A stretch of 64,000 nt of DNA, taken from Saussurea involucrata (lineage: Eukaryota > Streptophyta > Magnoliopsida > Asterales > Asteraceae). Both the position numbers and the translations under genes were made by a program. Of the stretch, positions 34,162 through 46,083 are shown piece after piece. The stretch covers positions 90,434,873 to 90,498,872 of the forward strand of contig CM066326.1 of assembly GCA_033807775.1 (NCBI GenBank), given 5' to 3'. Below the pieces are notes generated by a model. The model had not been told where the DNA came from and ran no database searches. It was given only the letters and a program-made list of their open reading frames with translations. Position 1 is the stretch's first letter. Every line of letters starts with the position of its first letter.

Positions 34162-36270
34162 TGTAACACCCTAAAATCAGGGCTAATTTGAACCTCAATT
34201 TTGCAACAGGTTATGTTATGATAAACTTCAACTTTCATATATAGCAAGTGAATTAACCATCAGGAGAATATTTACAAATACAGGATCCTTCAAATAACCT
34301 ATTAATTTGATTATGTTACTATAATCAGATTAACTAAGTTATCTAAGCAATCCTTCAAAATCTCCTTCTGTTAATTGACTTCTCTGCTATTCCAAAACGC
34401 TCGTCCCACATCCCTTTACTTTCCCGAGCTAGTACCCGGTAAGAAAACATCATTTGAAACGATCAGGCCAACGCCTAGTGAGAACATTCGTTTCCACAAT
34501 AATATTTGCAAAGTCAATGTAAACAAATTATATCAAACCTGATTACCCTTTTTCTTACCATACGTGTAACTCTATTCCGTTAACACGATTTTCATCCAAT
34601 CCCATGAATATGACTGACACACATTCCATCATCATATCATGTCTTAGAGCCACACTACGAATCTTCACTGATTCTAGATTAATACTCTTATTCCATAATT
34701 CGCAATATACACATGCCCATTTCCATTCATATCCTATTCCAGAGCCACACTACGAATCTTTCTCAGATTCTAGATTAATGCTCCCACCTAAGAAATCACA
34801 ATGTACACATGCCCATTTCTTAGGAAAGGAAGTAGAGATTACAATTACATATGTCAATCCCTCTTCTTCCTTAGAAACCGGGAATTACGTTTATTCCACG
34901 GTTTCTCACACACATCAGAATAATGACTAAACTTCATCTATTCCACGTGTACATAACCATTAGTGCCACACATATCAGAATAATTACTAAACTTCATCTA
35001 TTCCACGTGTACGTAACCATTAGTGCCACACACATCAGAATAATGACTAAACTTCATCTATTCCACGTGTACATAACCATTAGTGCCTATGGATCCATTA
35101 CACTTTACTAACGTATATGCATAACAACATATCACACTGCGTCTCATATCATATTCTTAACTCTGAGAATACTAGATAACCTATCGTATTTTCATCCTCA
35201 AATGCCCCCCTTCGGCGACTTAGCACGGGGGTTCCACTACCCGGTTAGCGGATGGGGTCAAGGGGCAATCGAGCCTGAAATATATCTACACATTAATGAC
35301 CTCCACATAATTATATGTATACAAGACTCACTACGACAATTGACAACCTTAACAACCCATCGGACACCCCCGAATCGCAACCGAGCTAGAAACCGAACAA
35401 CCAACATTAAAAACAATACTTGGAGTTGTTATATGTCCAAATTAACATGTTCAAAGTGTTCAAATGCTATCTTACACTCAAAACGAGTACCCATACGCCT
35501 ATATTACGCCCTAAAACGACACCGATACGCAAGAAACAAAAATCAGAAACTGATGAAACAGTGCTGTGCGCGGATGTGGGTGCGGCTCCATACGCTCCGA
35601 GAGACGCGCAGACCACTGTTGGGCAGAAAACAGCCCCTGCTCCAACCCTTTAACACCCCAACTCAATCTCCACTTAATTAGGTTCATTCTATGGAAGTTT
35701 TTGGCATCAAAATGAGGTTTTTAACATAAAATAACATGAAGAAATCCATGTAGCAACTCTATACACATATGCACTCAATCCAATTTAAGGTTTGTAACAC
35801 CAAAATAGAATGAACTCACCTTTTAAAGGAGATAACCCACTTTTGCACAATCTGCTGCTCAAATCTGTTGTTAATGAATCTGAAAACCTAATCAACAACC
35901 AAATTCGTTTACAATCATACATCTACAACAATTATTATCTGAATCTAAGGTAAATTTCTTACCAATTTGAGTCAAAAACCTTGCTTTCTTCCTTTTTCTC
36001 TCTATTCCTTCTCTCTGCTTCTAAACCGACCCAAGCAAGAAAATGAGATATTATCTCAATCCTTCAGCCCCTTTATCCATACACACTTTCAGCAATTGCC
36101 CAAACACACCTCCAATTTTCAATATTTCCAAAAGTAACATCCAACTTTAATCCTTTGTATTTTAACCCCATTGAATTATAAAATTACTACATAATTCAAG
36201 ATTAAAACTAAAATACAAATAAATCCCAATTCTCATTAAAATACTATTATTGAAAATTCGGGATGTTACA
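34162..36270 (-). repeat. Tekay-type 5' LTR (2109 bp)
   Basis: Pair of 27991-30116. It carries the same three-unit 60-bp G-box repeat at about 34908-35088, with changes in the middle unit. Confidence 0.92.
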
Positions 36271-36275
36271 CATAG

Positions 36276-36737
36276 TGTGGTCCACATCTCTTTAGCAGTT
36301 TCAAAGTTAACTAGAGAATTATAGACTTCGCCAGGAAGTGAGAGAGCAAAGATTGCTCTAAGCTTTGAATCAAGAGTAACAAGACGTTTTTCCTCATCAG
36401 TATATTCCTTAGGATTTTTGAGAATATAACGTCCAGTGCCTTTTGTTTTCTCTTTGTCGGAAGGTTCAGAGTCATCGGAGTCACTAGAGACCTCCTTATC
36501 AGCGGTTTCCTTACCAGGCCTCTGCGTTTCATAGCGAGCCCAGACTCTAGGGATAATGGGTCCCTTTTTGAGAATGGTTGGATATCTAGTATCCACTCCT
36601 TCCATAAATAGCATCATACGACTTTTCCAAAGAGAAAAGTTGTTAGGATTAAACTTAGGAGGTTTGGTAATTGAACCATTTTCAGAAAAGTTGTTTTGAA
36701 AAGCATTTTCAACAGTTGAAGAAGAAGAGGCAGCCAT
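36276..36737 (-). pseudogene. gag: SIRE-2 gag, N-terminal part
   Basis: Start at 36737: MAASSSSTVENAFQNNF, then PKFNPNNFSLWKSRMMLFME, GVDTRYPTIL, YTDEEKRLVTLDSK and AKEMWTTLCV. Coding is cut by the Tekay-type insertion at 36270 and continues at 27990 with LYEGTEEVKK. It is very close to Gag of the gag-only element at 10275-11612, more so than to SIRE-1. Confidence 0.9.
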
Positions 36738-36768
36738 CGCAGATCAAGTTTATGAGATAAACTTTCCT

Positions 36769-36780
36769 GCTCTGATACCA
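36769..36780 (-). other. Primer binding site, initiator-Met tRNA (SIRE-2)
   Basis: The minus strand reads TGGTATCAGAGC, two bases from the LTR, in the same layout as SIRE-1 and the gag-only element. Confidence 0.93.
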
Positions 36781-37083
36781 CTTGTTAGTCCCAGATGGCT
36801 AAAACAAGTACTGTAGAAGGGGGGGGGGGGGGGTTGAATACAATACTCAAAATTTTCACAATTTTAATTCTATTATTGAAAACTTTCAACAAGAATTACA
36901 CATAGAAAACTTAAGACTGTTGCGGAAAAGAACAGATAAACTATTCTAACAATCTTACACAAAGTATACTAACAAAACAACTAAGAATACTTAGAACAAA
37001 GCTATAAAGTTTTCAAGCAATATGGAGATTTCTTGCATTGAGAGAATTCCAGAAAGCGTAATTTGCATGGAGCCTTCTACTTC

Positions 37084-37091
37084 CTTTTATA
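37084..37091 (-). promoter_or_regulatory. TATA box of SIRE-2 5' LTR
   Basis: Minus-strand TATAAAAG in CACTATAAAAGGA, matching the other SIRE LTRs. Confidence 0.75.
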
Positions 37092-37410
37092 GTGAAGATA
37101 CAAGTAACGTGCATTAAATGCTCAGGACACTTGTCATAAGGAGATTGGATAGAAGGTGTAGTACTCTGAAAAGTTGATGTTTCCAAATCACCTTTTCCTT
37201 GGAACCAGGAAGAATGCCCATGCTGATTTAGACGTTATCTAAAAGTGGAGAGAGTACTAAGTTGACACTTTTACCAACCACTGGATTATTGCCAAACCTG
37301 GAGGATCTTCTTGATGTGTTTTCCAAGACAATTTTATCGTTGATGTTCCACCGATATAAAAGACATTGGTCTTTGAAATCATCTGCAAGAAAGTCCATTT
37401 ACACAAAGAT

Positions 37411-37622
37411 CCCACTGATTTGAGTATCCTCATCGGTGGGAAGAAGTCCACCGATTTGAGTATCCTCATCGGTGGGAAGAAGTCCACCGATTTGAGTATC
37501 CTCATCGGTGGGATTATGTCCACCGATTCCTGAAGACAACATCGGTGGGATTATATCCACCGATTCTTGAAGACACCATCGGTGGTGAGGAAGTCCACCG
37601 ATGTGTGAGAACCCAATTGGTG
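37411..37622. repeat. U3 hairpin array of CCACCGAT/ATCGGTGG pairs (SIRE-2)
   Basis: Five to six units of 36-37 bp. Three are almost identical (CCACCGATTTGAGTATCCTC then ATCGGTGGGAAGAAGT). Stems are shared with the gag-only array except for A versus T at the end, while loops are unrelated. Confidence 0.9.
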
Positions 37623-37823
37623 ATAATGACTTGTATGTATCTTGGAAGAGTCTTCTTGATTCCGCACAGAAAATCTCTTCAAGCTTGGTTTCGGTTGATC
37701 TTCGACTTCACCGAACAATTGCTATCTTGTACAAGTCATTTAAAGAACCTTGTCAAAATATTCTCAGTAAGATTTTAGGGGAAAACATCTGTGAGTCAAT
37801 TTCAAATCTTTGGTGACCTAACA

Positions 37824-38049
37824 GGCATTGCCTCACTAAAACCTTACACCAAGGAACAAAACCCAATGGGAAAAATAAAACTTTGGTTGAAGGAAAGAGC
37901 ACAACATACCAATATTACATATATAGTAGACTCCCCCTTTTGTCTACCACTCCCCCTGATTCGTGCATTAATCAAAGGAGGTTTAAAACATTTCCATTTT
38001 AATACTTTCTACATTTTTTCCAAATATGGTTTTACGTATTGATTTGGTA
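37824..38049. other. Flank of SIRE-2, uncharacterised
   Basis: A short non-coding stretch with two CTCCCCCT tracts (around 37931 and 37952) that look like purine tracts of another old LTR element on the minus strand. No LTR boundary could be placed. Confidence 0.35.
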
Positions 38050-39650
38050 AACAAACATGTCACATTTTTCTCGCATCTTATTCAGTTCACTTGAATCTTG
38101 AGGATAATTGATTATATGAAAACTTAAGCAAAGTATGATTTGTGTTATAACCCTTGATATATCTTACTTCCACTTCTTCGATACATGATGCATTATTTCC
38201 ATATATGCAAGTTGTATAGTGGTTAAAGTCAAAATTACCAGTTCTTCTTATATGTGTAATGATAGTCCTTAATCATATACACTCTTAAATAGTCTTATGG
38301 AGAGTAAGATTGTTGATAATATAAGAAGATAGTTATTAAGGGTTTGCTTAGTTTACTTTCAAGCAATCGGAATGTTCCATTTGATAATTCCTTATCCAGT
38401 TTGGGAACACCCTTTATATGAGCCAAACATATACATAATATCAACAAACATATACTAAGGTATTGTTTGGTTTTTTCTATAAGAGCCAGTACTTTTGGCG
38501 CTCACAATCTAAGTAGGTATTGAAGTTTCATTATCAATCCATTTTTCTCTGTAGGGAAATTATAAGTCCACGTCAATAGTGCCAAAAGATCAATTTGAAA
38601 TTATTCCAATGACGTTGCGTTGACGCTGAGCTAAATCTAGCTGACAACTTCAGTGAGAAGTACAATATACAGTCAAGTGTATTATGTTGAGTACAATAAT
38701 GCGCCTATTGTACTTAGGTATGGAATTTCCAGCTCCTAACACCTCTTCGTCCTCATCCTTTAGATGAAATGGATTTTTCCTTATATACAACACTTTGACC
38801 GATCATGGGAGTGTTAGTCGGATGCGCTTTGTCCATATTAGGTTGCCTGGTCATTTTCTAGACATATGCGGATCGGTGGATTAATATTCCACAAACTCGG
38901 TGTCGTAGCTCAAGTATCTAGACAAAACCAAGTTTTTCCACGACCTTTCATCTCAAATTAAGATTTCAAGTAGCTTGTGTTTTCTCTTATTTCATCAAGA
39001 GTGTCTATTATGTTCATAGCATCGACATATAGAGCTACTGTGAAAATATGAGACTTGTTTTCTTATATAAATACGCAGGGCACAGTCCATCGTTCTTATT
39101 TATCGTTTCCCAATCAAGTATTCACTCAGGCGGGTATACCACATCCGCATAGACTGCTTTAATATATAAAGTGAGTGTTTCATATTTATTGTAATCGCAT
39201 TTCATAGTTTAAAGTTACTTGATATTGGTATAATTTCATCAAGCACTTTTATATCTATGAATTTAGATCCCCATAGAGATTAGATATGTAGTAACTACAT
39301 CGTTGAGCTGCAATTTCCAGTCCTTCGGAAACTACTTGGCTAGTTTAATTAGCAGAAAGAGAGTAAGTCTTATTGTGGTCAATCCAGTGCGTTGTGAGAA
39401 ACCTTGCTCCAAAGGAGAGCCTTATGTATTATGACTTAATTATTCTCGTTACGCTTCCCTGACAAATGATTTATCTATGTCCTACAGGCTTTACACTTGG
39501 TCGGTTAGCACTACCGAACCAAATACCTGTTCATTTGTCAAATAATTATCCTGGATTGCTTCTTTTTATTTAGGCCAATTTTCTATTTGTTGACATTCTT
39601 CAACTGAGCATGGTTCGATGACATCGTGCTCTATTATCTCATAAGCAACG
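38050..39650 (-). pseudogene. Ancient Ty1/copia pol relic (RT and RNase H)
   Basis: The minus strand keeps scattered copia matches with many stops. Near 39600 is a CxxExCQQIENWPK-like RT entry. Near 39050-38940 is VALYVDAMNIIDT, where the RT active-site YVDD has become YVDA. Next comes YLKS-stop-FEMKGRGKTWFCL. Near 38210-38090 lies an RNase H tail (ASCIEEVEVRYIKG, TNHTLLKFSY). It belongs to a different copia lineage from the SIRE elements and is far older. It was the landing zone for SIRE-2. No LTRs are recognisable. Confidence 0.7.
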
Positions 39651-41103
39651 ATATATGCAAATATATCATCATTTAGTATTTATGGTTCCTGTCTGTTCCA
39701 TATAAAAGTCATGCCAAACATGGGACAGTGATCTCTGTTCTGTTCTGTCCTGTTCAGTGTACCAAACGCACCCTTATAGACATTACTAGTCCAATACCAA
39801 AACAACTGGTTAAATAGTTTATGTCCATAATAAACGACAAGTTAACTTGTCCATAAAAAACCAATTTGGCCCACAATTTAACAACAATGCGATCCAACCC
39901 AGTAACACTTTTGGCCCGACCCAATATCAATTTAATCTTATTTTTACATAAGTATTGAATGAAAATAAACTATTTAATTAAAATTTTAAAATAACAAAAA
40001 TTAAAATAACATGAATAATATGTGAAATCAACGAATTCATAACATAACAAACGATACGTAATAACTTAAAGTATATTTAAAACAATAAAGTTTTATATCT
40101 TATTGACCTAGACGAATTAATCAACTCCAGATTTAATCTCCACCGTTTAAATTATTTTGAGATGTGATCCTGACCTTTTAACTAATTACATGATAACCTT
40201 ATAACAACTCATCCAACTCTGTTGCCCATCACTCGGTTTCCTTCCCTCACGCCCTTGATTTCTCTCCACGACTCCTCTCCTTTTGCAGCGCCTTCAACCT
40301 CCTCGCTCATGGAGTTCTACCCCACCCCACCCTCCCCCACCCCACCCCACCCATAAATCCTTTTACGTATATTTCCCTTTTTTAGTTTTTTAGTTGTTAA
40401 CTTGTTAAATGATCTTAACAAGAAATAATCAAAAACTAAAACTTATTTTGGTACATATAGATTGTCATTGCCCATTGGTCAAAGCATTTCTTTGAGAGTT
40501 TGTATCTGTATGTATCGACCAGAGTTGGTTAAATTAGGCCCGATATGGTCTGGGACCAATTGGTAATGATTATGGCCTTTACAAAAATTCAAGGTCCAAC
40601 CTAGGACCGGTTATACATAGGCCTAAAATTAAGTTTTTTATAAATTATATAACAAGATTTTCAAGTTTTCTTTAAGTTCTGCAAATTTTTATCTAGTTAA
40701 ATGTATTATTAGTGTATCTCAATACTAAATTTCACAAATCGTAATTAATATGTATAATATTTTTGTGTAAAAAAAAATATTAAAAGTGTATTTGAGTGAT
40801 CCAGTTAGAGATTTTAAAGTGTTTTTCAATTCAAACAAGATTCATTTTATATGTTCAAATTTGATTTTGATATAAGGAGTCCGATCCTCGGCTTTGTACA
40901 TAGAGAAAAGACAGGATGTCTTTAGTTAAAACCAGGACTAATTTAGGCACAACCCAAAACTGATTTTAACTATCTCTAATACAATTCAAATTTCCTTCAT
41001 TCGAACCAAGCCAACCTCTCTCTTTTCCTTTTTAAGCTTGGCTACCAATGCCTTCTATAAACGCCCATCTATGTGATTTTTGTGGGCCTTTAATAGTTGG
41101 GAA
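39651..41103. other. Gene-free AT-rich region
   Basis: No gene is supported. It holds a C-rich low-complexity tract (CCCACCCC repeats, 40320-40355) that could form a quadruplex on the minus strand. Around 39680-39780 is a segment ending in GTACCAAACGCACCC, typical of small hAT-like elements. I cannot delimit either further. Confidence 0.45.
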
Positions 41104-41442
41104 ATTGACTCAAATAGCCTAATCATTTAGGAAATTTCATCTTCTAGTAAATTCTCTTCCACAAACAACCTCAGGCTCGCAATCTGACAACTAAAAGACA
41201 AAAAAACACGTAAAAGGTTCTACATCCGTAGTGGTCGGGTTCGGGTCGGACCGCAATCCGTAATAGCTCCACGTGTAGCCTCCCCATAAACCCTAGAAGA
41301 ATCGATACGGATGAGGCAGGTCCGAGGTCCGCAATTGCGGATTTGGAGTGCGAATTGCAGACCTAGGGCTATTTGTACAAAATATAGAGAGAATTGGCTA
41401 GGAGATAAAATTCGCTAAGTGATTAGGCTATTTAAGTCCATT
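41104..41442. mobile_element. Foldback MITE, ~339 bp
   Basis: Terminal inverted repeats of about 50 bp. The left one runs ATTGACTCAAATAGCCTAAT...TTCTC; the right one is its imperfect complement ending ATTAGGCTATTTAAGTCCAT. The centre is more GC-rich. A clear target duplication was not found, so the superfamily is unassigned. Confidence 0.7.
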
Positions 41443-41863
41443 AATATTTTCATCTGGTTACCTTATTCTATATTTATGTGAGAAAGGCAACAAAATCTAG
41501 GATCTGATTTGAATTCCTATTAAAGAAAAGTAGACATCTGTGGCCTAAAACTACATGAGTGGATAGATTTACGGCAACTACTTCCCGATCTTTGTGAACG
41601 TTCACTTCATTTCGGTATTTATAATACATCTCCTATAATTTCTGTAAAACATAAATTTAAAATTTTTAAAAACTTAAAAAAATTATATTTAAATTATATT
41701 TTATGTATTTTAATATTAGATATATAAAATATTAATAATCCCTGATTTTATTGACAGAAACAAATACAAAAATTAATTTCTATCTTCATACATTAAGTTT
41801 TAAAAAATATTTATTGAAAAAGAGAGAACAAAAATTTCTCTTTCAAAAATGCCTTTATAAGCA

Positions 41864-42616
41864 ATTTTGGCAAAAAAAAACTACCTTATAAGTTAGCTTA
41901 TAAGCTAGCTTATTTTTCGGACATATCTTTGGATGGCCATAAGTTAACTTTTTGAAACGCTATTTATGGTAGCATTTAAGTAACTTTTTATAAATATTTC
42001 AATATTGCCATCACTAATATTAATTATTATTTATTAACTATTAGTATAAATAAATTTTAAATTTAATTATTATTAATTAATAAGTATTAATTAATATTAT
42101 TAAATTACATTTTAGTTATACATTGATATTCATTTTTAATTATTTAGATTTATTATTAATCATATAAGTTATTTTTAATTTTTTTTAGTATTAATCAATA
42201 TTTTTTAATTATCAATTATATTTTTAACTTTTATTTGATTTTTTTCATATTATAGCAGTTATTTAAAATTATAATTTAATATATATTTTTTTTCCAAAAC
42301 TTGTTTTAACAAATTCAAAATTTATAGTGTACATGTAATAACAAACATAAAATTCTTTTAATTAAGATGTTATATTTAATTTTTTTACTACATTGGTTGT
42401 ATTAATTAACATATTATATTGCTATACATGTGTTTTAATTGTATAATTAAATATTGTAATTGATAATTTTTTGAAGATGTAATTTTTGGTCATTTTACAT
42501 GTTTATAAGCTAGTTTTTGCCAACCGTGACTTCTCCAACAGTTAGTTTATCAGTCAACAACTAGCTTATCAACTATCAACTAGCTTATAAGTCATCAACT
42601 AGTTTTCCAAACATAG
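41864..42616. repeat. AT-rich dispersed repeat, copy 1 (~750 bp)
   Basis: Starts near TTTGGCAAAAAAAAACTA and ends near TTTTCCAAACATAGC. Both ends are dense in TAGCTTATAAGCTAG-type palindromes. The same order of blocks recurs at 43201. Likely a non-autonomous DNA element with TTTGGCA-like ends; no ORF. Confidence 0.6.
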
Positions 42617-43200
42617 CGATAATCTTGCTACTTGTGAAAAGAGCATAAAACTTCAAAAAACATGATAACCGGATATTACAGAATTCGACCAATTATAAAT
42701 GAAAAATTATATTTCATTCATACTAAAATATAATATTACTTTTATTTTAGATTATTTTAAAATGTTTATTTATACTTTATAATATAATGAAATGTTGTTT
42801 TATATAAAAAATATTTCAATCTATGATTAATAATAAAATTTTATTAAACTATTTAAAAACTATACGTTTATTTTTTATAATTTGTAAACTTGATAAAATA
42901 ATGTCATAGACATTTTATATAACTGCAAATATATTCAAAATAATCTTATTAATGCATAAAGAAATACCGTTTTAGGTTATTTTAAAAATAAACGTTTATT
43001 CGTTTCACATAGAATATATTTTGAATTTGTATTTTATAGTATAATGAAATGTTGTTTTATATAAAAATCATATTTCAGTCTATAATTAATAACAAAACTT
43101 TATAATTTATTTAAAAAATATACGTTTATAATTTGTAAACTTGATAAATTTAACAATATATTGACATTTTACATAATTGCAAATAATAATTAAAATTAGG
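42617..43200. other. AT-rich spacer between two repeat copies
   Basis: Strongly AT-rich with internally similar blocks (AATGTTGTTTTATATAAAAA near 42790 and 43050), suggesting an old duplication. No gene is seen. Confidence 0.4.
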
Positions 43201-43955
43201 CATCGTTTGGCAAAAAAAAAAGATAGCTTATAAGCTAGTTTTTTTTTCTGGATACATGTTTGGATGACCATAAGCTAGCTTTTTGAGACGCTACTTGGAG
43301 TACATTTCCGTAGTTTTTTGTGAATATTCTAATATTGCACCCATTAGTTATTAACTATTATTATAAATAAATATTAGTTTTTTAAATTTAATTATTATTA
43401 ATTAATTAATATTAATTGAAAATTATTAAAATAAATTTTAATTATACATTAATATTAAATTTTAATTATTTAGAGTTATTATTAATTATATAAATTATTT
43501 TTATATATTTTTTTAGTATTAATCAATATATTTTAATTATCAATTACTATTATCGTTTTAATTATTATTTGATTATTTTTTTCAGATTATATGTAACGGT
43601 TATTTAAAATCATAAATTAATATATTTTTTCTAAAACTTTTTTTAACAAATTCAAATTTTATAGTATATACGTTATAATAAATTTTAAACTCTTTTATTT
43701 AACATGTTATATTATTTAATTTTTCTTTACTACATTGGTTGTATTAATTAACATATTATATTTTTATAAATTTGTTTTAATAATATAATTAAATATTGTA
43801 ATTGATAATTTTTTGAAGAGGTATTTTTAGTAATTTTGCATGTTATAACTTATAAGCTAGTTTTTGTCAAACGTAACTTCTTCCTCATCTAGCTTATCAA
43901 GTATCAACTAGCTTATCAGATACCGACTAGTTTATCAGCTAGTTTGCCAAACATA
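43201..43955. repeat. AT-rich dispersed repeat, copy 2 (~755 bp)
   Basis: Begins CATCGTTTGGCAAAAAAAAA and ends TTTGCCAAACATAA, so the outer TTTGGCA/TGCCAAA are inverted repeats. Diverged copy of 41864-42616, in the same orientation. Confidence 0.62.
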
Positions 43956-44193
43956 ACTTATACATTTTTGTATAAAAATAACATTATTAATTCAAAAACA
44001 ATTACCGTTTACATCAAATTTTATGTCATCTTTTAGAAAAATGATATATAAGATTTAATGTTACTCATTATTATTTATAAATAGATATTTTCAGGCTTTT
44101 CAAAATCACAGATCGAACTTCGAATATATTTTTTTTGAGTTATTTAATTTCCCGAATTTTTTCAACATTATATAATAATAATAATAATAAAAA

Positions 44194-44520
44194 AGAGTAA
44201 ATTACGTTTTTCATCCTTATGGTTTGTTAAAAGTTGTTGATTTTGTCCTTGTGGTTTTAAAACTTCGGTTTTAGTCCCTATGGTTTGTAATTTATTTCTA
44301 TTTTCGTCCTTGAGACCAAAACACTAGTTTTAAGTATGAAGAACTAAAATAGAAATAAATTGTAAACCATAGGGATGAAAAAAACAATTAAGTTTAAATT
44401 GTAAGGACGAAAAAAGTAATGAATTATAAACCATAAGGATTAAAATCGCAATTTCATAACGATAAGGACGAAAATAGAAATTTTCAACAAACCTCAAGGA
44501 CTAACAACGTAATTTACTCT
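44194..44520. mobile_element. MITE with AGAGTAAATTACG inverted ends, 327 bp
   Basis: The left end AGAGTAAATTACG and right end CGTAATTTACTCT are perfect 13-bp inverted repeats. The arms continue as imperfect complements (CCTTATGGTTTG and its like repeated four or more times). It is flanked by A-rich sequence. It lies about 230 bp beyond the 3' end of the DUF506 gene. Confidence 0.78.
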
Positions 44521-44750
44521 AAAAAAAAGACTTATCAAGCTATCGAATCAAACTTCATTCACCGCTGCATCGATCTTGAAACGAGGTCTGCCATTATTGA
44601 ATAGTGGCGACTAAAAATGGCTCCTAGCAACAAAGGATCGAAGCGACTGCGCACCTTGCAGTCTACCATCAAATTTTTTATTTTATTTTTATTTTTATTT
44701 TTTTTATCAGTTTCAAAAGAAAACAAAACCCCAATTACCACATATATTAT

Positions 44751-46083
44751 TCAATAATTCTCACCGTTGCCTTCGATCACAGAAGCCAAACCTCCGATAA
44801 CTTTACCACCGATCTTCGAGGTTTTTGGTTTGATTTCCAATGGATCCCATTGCTTCACCTTTTGATCATGAGATCCTTCTTCTTCATCATCATCATCTAT
44901 CAAAATCGTAAATCTGGCGTCAGATTTTGTGTTAATAGATATATTGAATTTGTTGATTCGAGTGTAGGGAGAAAGCCATTTGGCTTTCACATAATCAGCT
45001 CTTCTCCATGGCGGGAATGGCATTCCTTTCTTCTTCATGCTCAGTTTCGCAGCATCCGAAACTATGTTTATGATCTTCAAGAGACGATCGGTTTTACCGA
45101 CGAAGATATTAGGAAGCATTTGGAGAACAGATCTGTAGCTTTTGGTTGATCTTGCGATTTCAAACTCTGATCTGAAATCTATGTCGATTATATAACGATC
45201 GCCTTCCACAATAGCATCAATATACTCGTGCTCCCCTAAATTTCAGGATCAATGAAATCAAATCGGATTACAGAGTTTTACATCGGTTGTTAACAGAATT
45301 GCTCGAATAAATTAATACCTGCAGGATAAGTTGGAGTTTTTGCCCAACGTGATTTGCAGATGGAAACGTTGTATCCTGCGGCTGAGAGGCAATCGGCGAT
45401 GACTTTTCGATTGATTTCTACTTTCCGTTTACAGATTTTGTTCTTCTCAACGATCTTAGAAGATTCAACCAATAAATCTCGTTCAGAGATAGTCTCACAG
45501 ATCACCAAACTCTATTAAAAATTTACGTAAAGTTATTAAACCGTATATTCTAGAAGATGCAGATCACCAAACTCTATTAAAAAAAAATTAAACCTAGAAG
45601 ATGATACGAGTTGATCGGAATATTGTTAAAGGAAAATGAATGATGAATGACGGAATGAGTTACCTTAAGAAGGCTACACGTATCCAAGGACGAGTCATGG
45701 CTGTTGATTGAGTTGCCAAAACAGCTAAACGAGTCAAACTCGTCCTCAGAACTTTCGCTACTCCGGTGAATGTTGCCGTCGAAACACCGGCAATAGCAGT
45801 GATGGTGCCGGCCACACTTAATTACGGACTGTTTCTCGTTGCTCTCCTCTAAGAAATTCTCAACCATTTTGTTCAAGCAAACAGACGTCGGTTCGATTTC
45901 ATCTAAACCGTCTTCGTCGCATTCCAATCCACCGGAGATGAATCTATCCTCCACCGCCGACCCTCTCATAAAAATTGAGAGATCAAAGAGACGTCTCAGT
46001 CGTGACTTCGGCACCGTCTTCTCATACTCGAAAAACTCCAAACTCGTGGAATCGATTGGTTGGATCTTCATTGTCAAACGCAC
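44751..46083 (-). CDS. DUF506 family protein (PD-(D/E)XK-like), three exons
   Basis: The only recognisable host gene. Coding exons on the minus strand are 46083-45664 (or from the second ATG at 46071, MKIQPID, which fits relatives better), 45511-45319 and 45235-44751, all with GT...AG introns. Lengths of 420, 193 and 485 give 365 residues in frame. Motifs in order: SRLRRLFDLS; SVCLNKMVENFLEESNEKQ; KCGRHHHCYCRCF cysteine-rich patch; acidic SSESSEDEFDSF; KICKRKVEINRKVIADCLSA; YNVSICKSRWAKTPTYPAGE, HEYIDAIVEGDRYIIDIDFR and SEFEIARSTKSY; FVGKTDRLLKII; KKGMPFPPWRRADYVKAKWL. These are the DUF506 hallmarks. Family members are plant-specific, and some Arabidopsis ones bind calmodulin and limit root-hair growth; the role here is unknown. 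The gene looks intact. Confidence 0.93.
45498..45596 (-). repeat. Direct repeat duplicating the intron 1 acceptor of the DUF506 gene
   Basis: CAGATCACCAAACTCTATTA at 45498 recurs at 45562, and CTAGAAGATG at 45551 recurs at 45592, so a unit of about 64 bp (second copy partly deleted) spans the intron 1/exon 2 boundary. Each copy has an AG acceptor followed by the same first exon 2 codons. Confidence 0.75.

Larger units (their letters stand above)
27991..36270 (-). mobile_element. Tekay/Del-like gypsy derivative with large LTRs and a gutted interior (LARD-like)
   Basis: LTRs are TGTAACACCC...GGATGTTACA, at 27991-30116 (2126 bp) and 34162-36270 (2109 bp). The target duplication CATAG is at 27986-27990 and 36271-36275. 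A primer site for initiator-Met tRNA at 34147-34158 gives the minus orientation. The 4045-bp interior keeps only the integrase C-terminus/chromodomain near the 3' LTR. I counted roughly 30 substitutions plus a few indels between the LTRs, about 1.5%; at the commonly used 1.3e-8 per site per year this is about half a million years. It must depend on a partner for pol. Confidence 0.9.
1..37823 (-). mobile_element. SIRE-2: decayed SIRE-lineage Ty1/copia element, nested host, 3' LTR outside window
   Basis: Reading the minus strand from right to left gives the 5' LTR (36783-37823), an initiator-Met tRNA primer site, gag, protease, integrase, RT, RNase H and a long third ORF running to 230. The element is split twice by younger insertions: the Tekay-type element at 27991-36270 in gag, and the Athila element at 4941-23352 in RT. 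Each insertion is flanked by a 5-bp target duplication, so the two breaks rejoin exactly in gag and RT. Without the insertions about 11.1 kb of SIRE-2 is in view. The 3' LTR must lie left of position 1, so LTR divergence cannot be measured. Several in-frame TAG codons and frameshifts show it is no longer coding-competent. Confidence 0.92.
36783..37823 (-). repeat. SIRE-2 5' LTR (1041 bp)
   Basis: R/U5 half nearly identical to the gag-only LTR, with a longer poly-G run at 36817-36834. U3 half diverged, with a TATA box at 37084-37091, its own CCACCGAT hairpin array (37411-37622) and the conserved 26-bp block at 37690-37715. The flanking 5 bp on the right are GGCAT; the partner copy is out of view. 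Confidence 0.92.

Noticed and set aside
40300..40360. ATGGAGTTCTACCCCACCCC as a gene start
   Set aside because: No open frame follows; it is a C-rich low-complexity tract.
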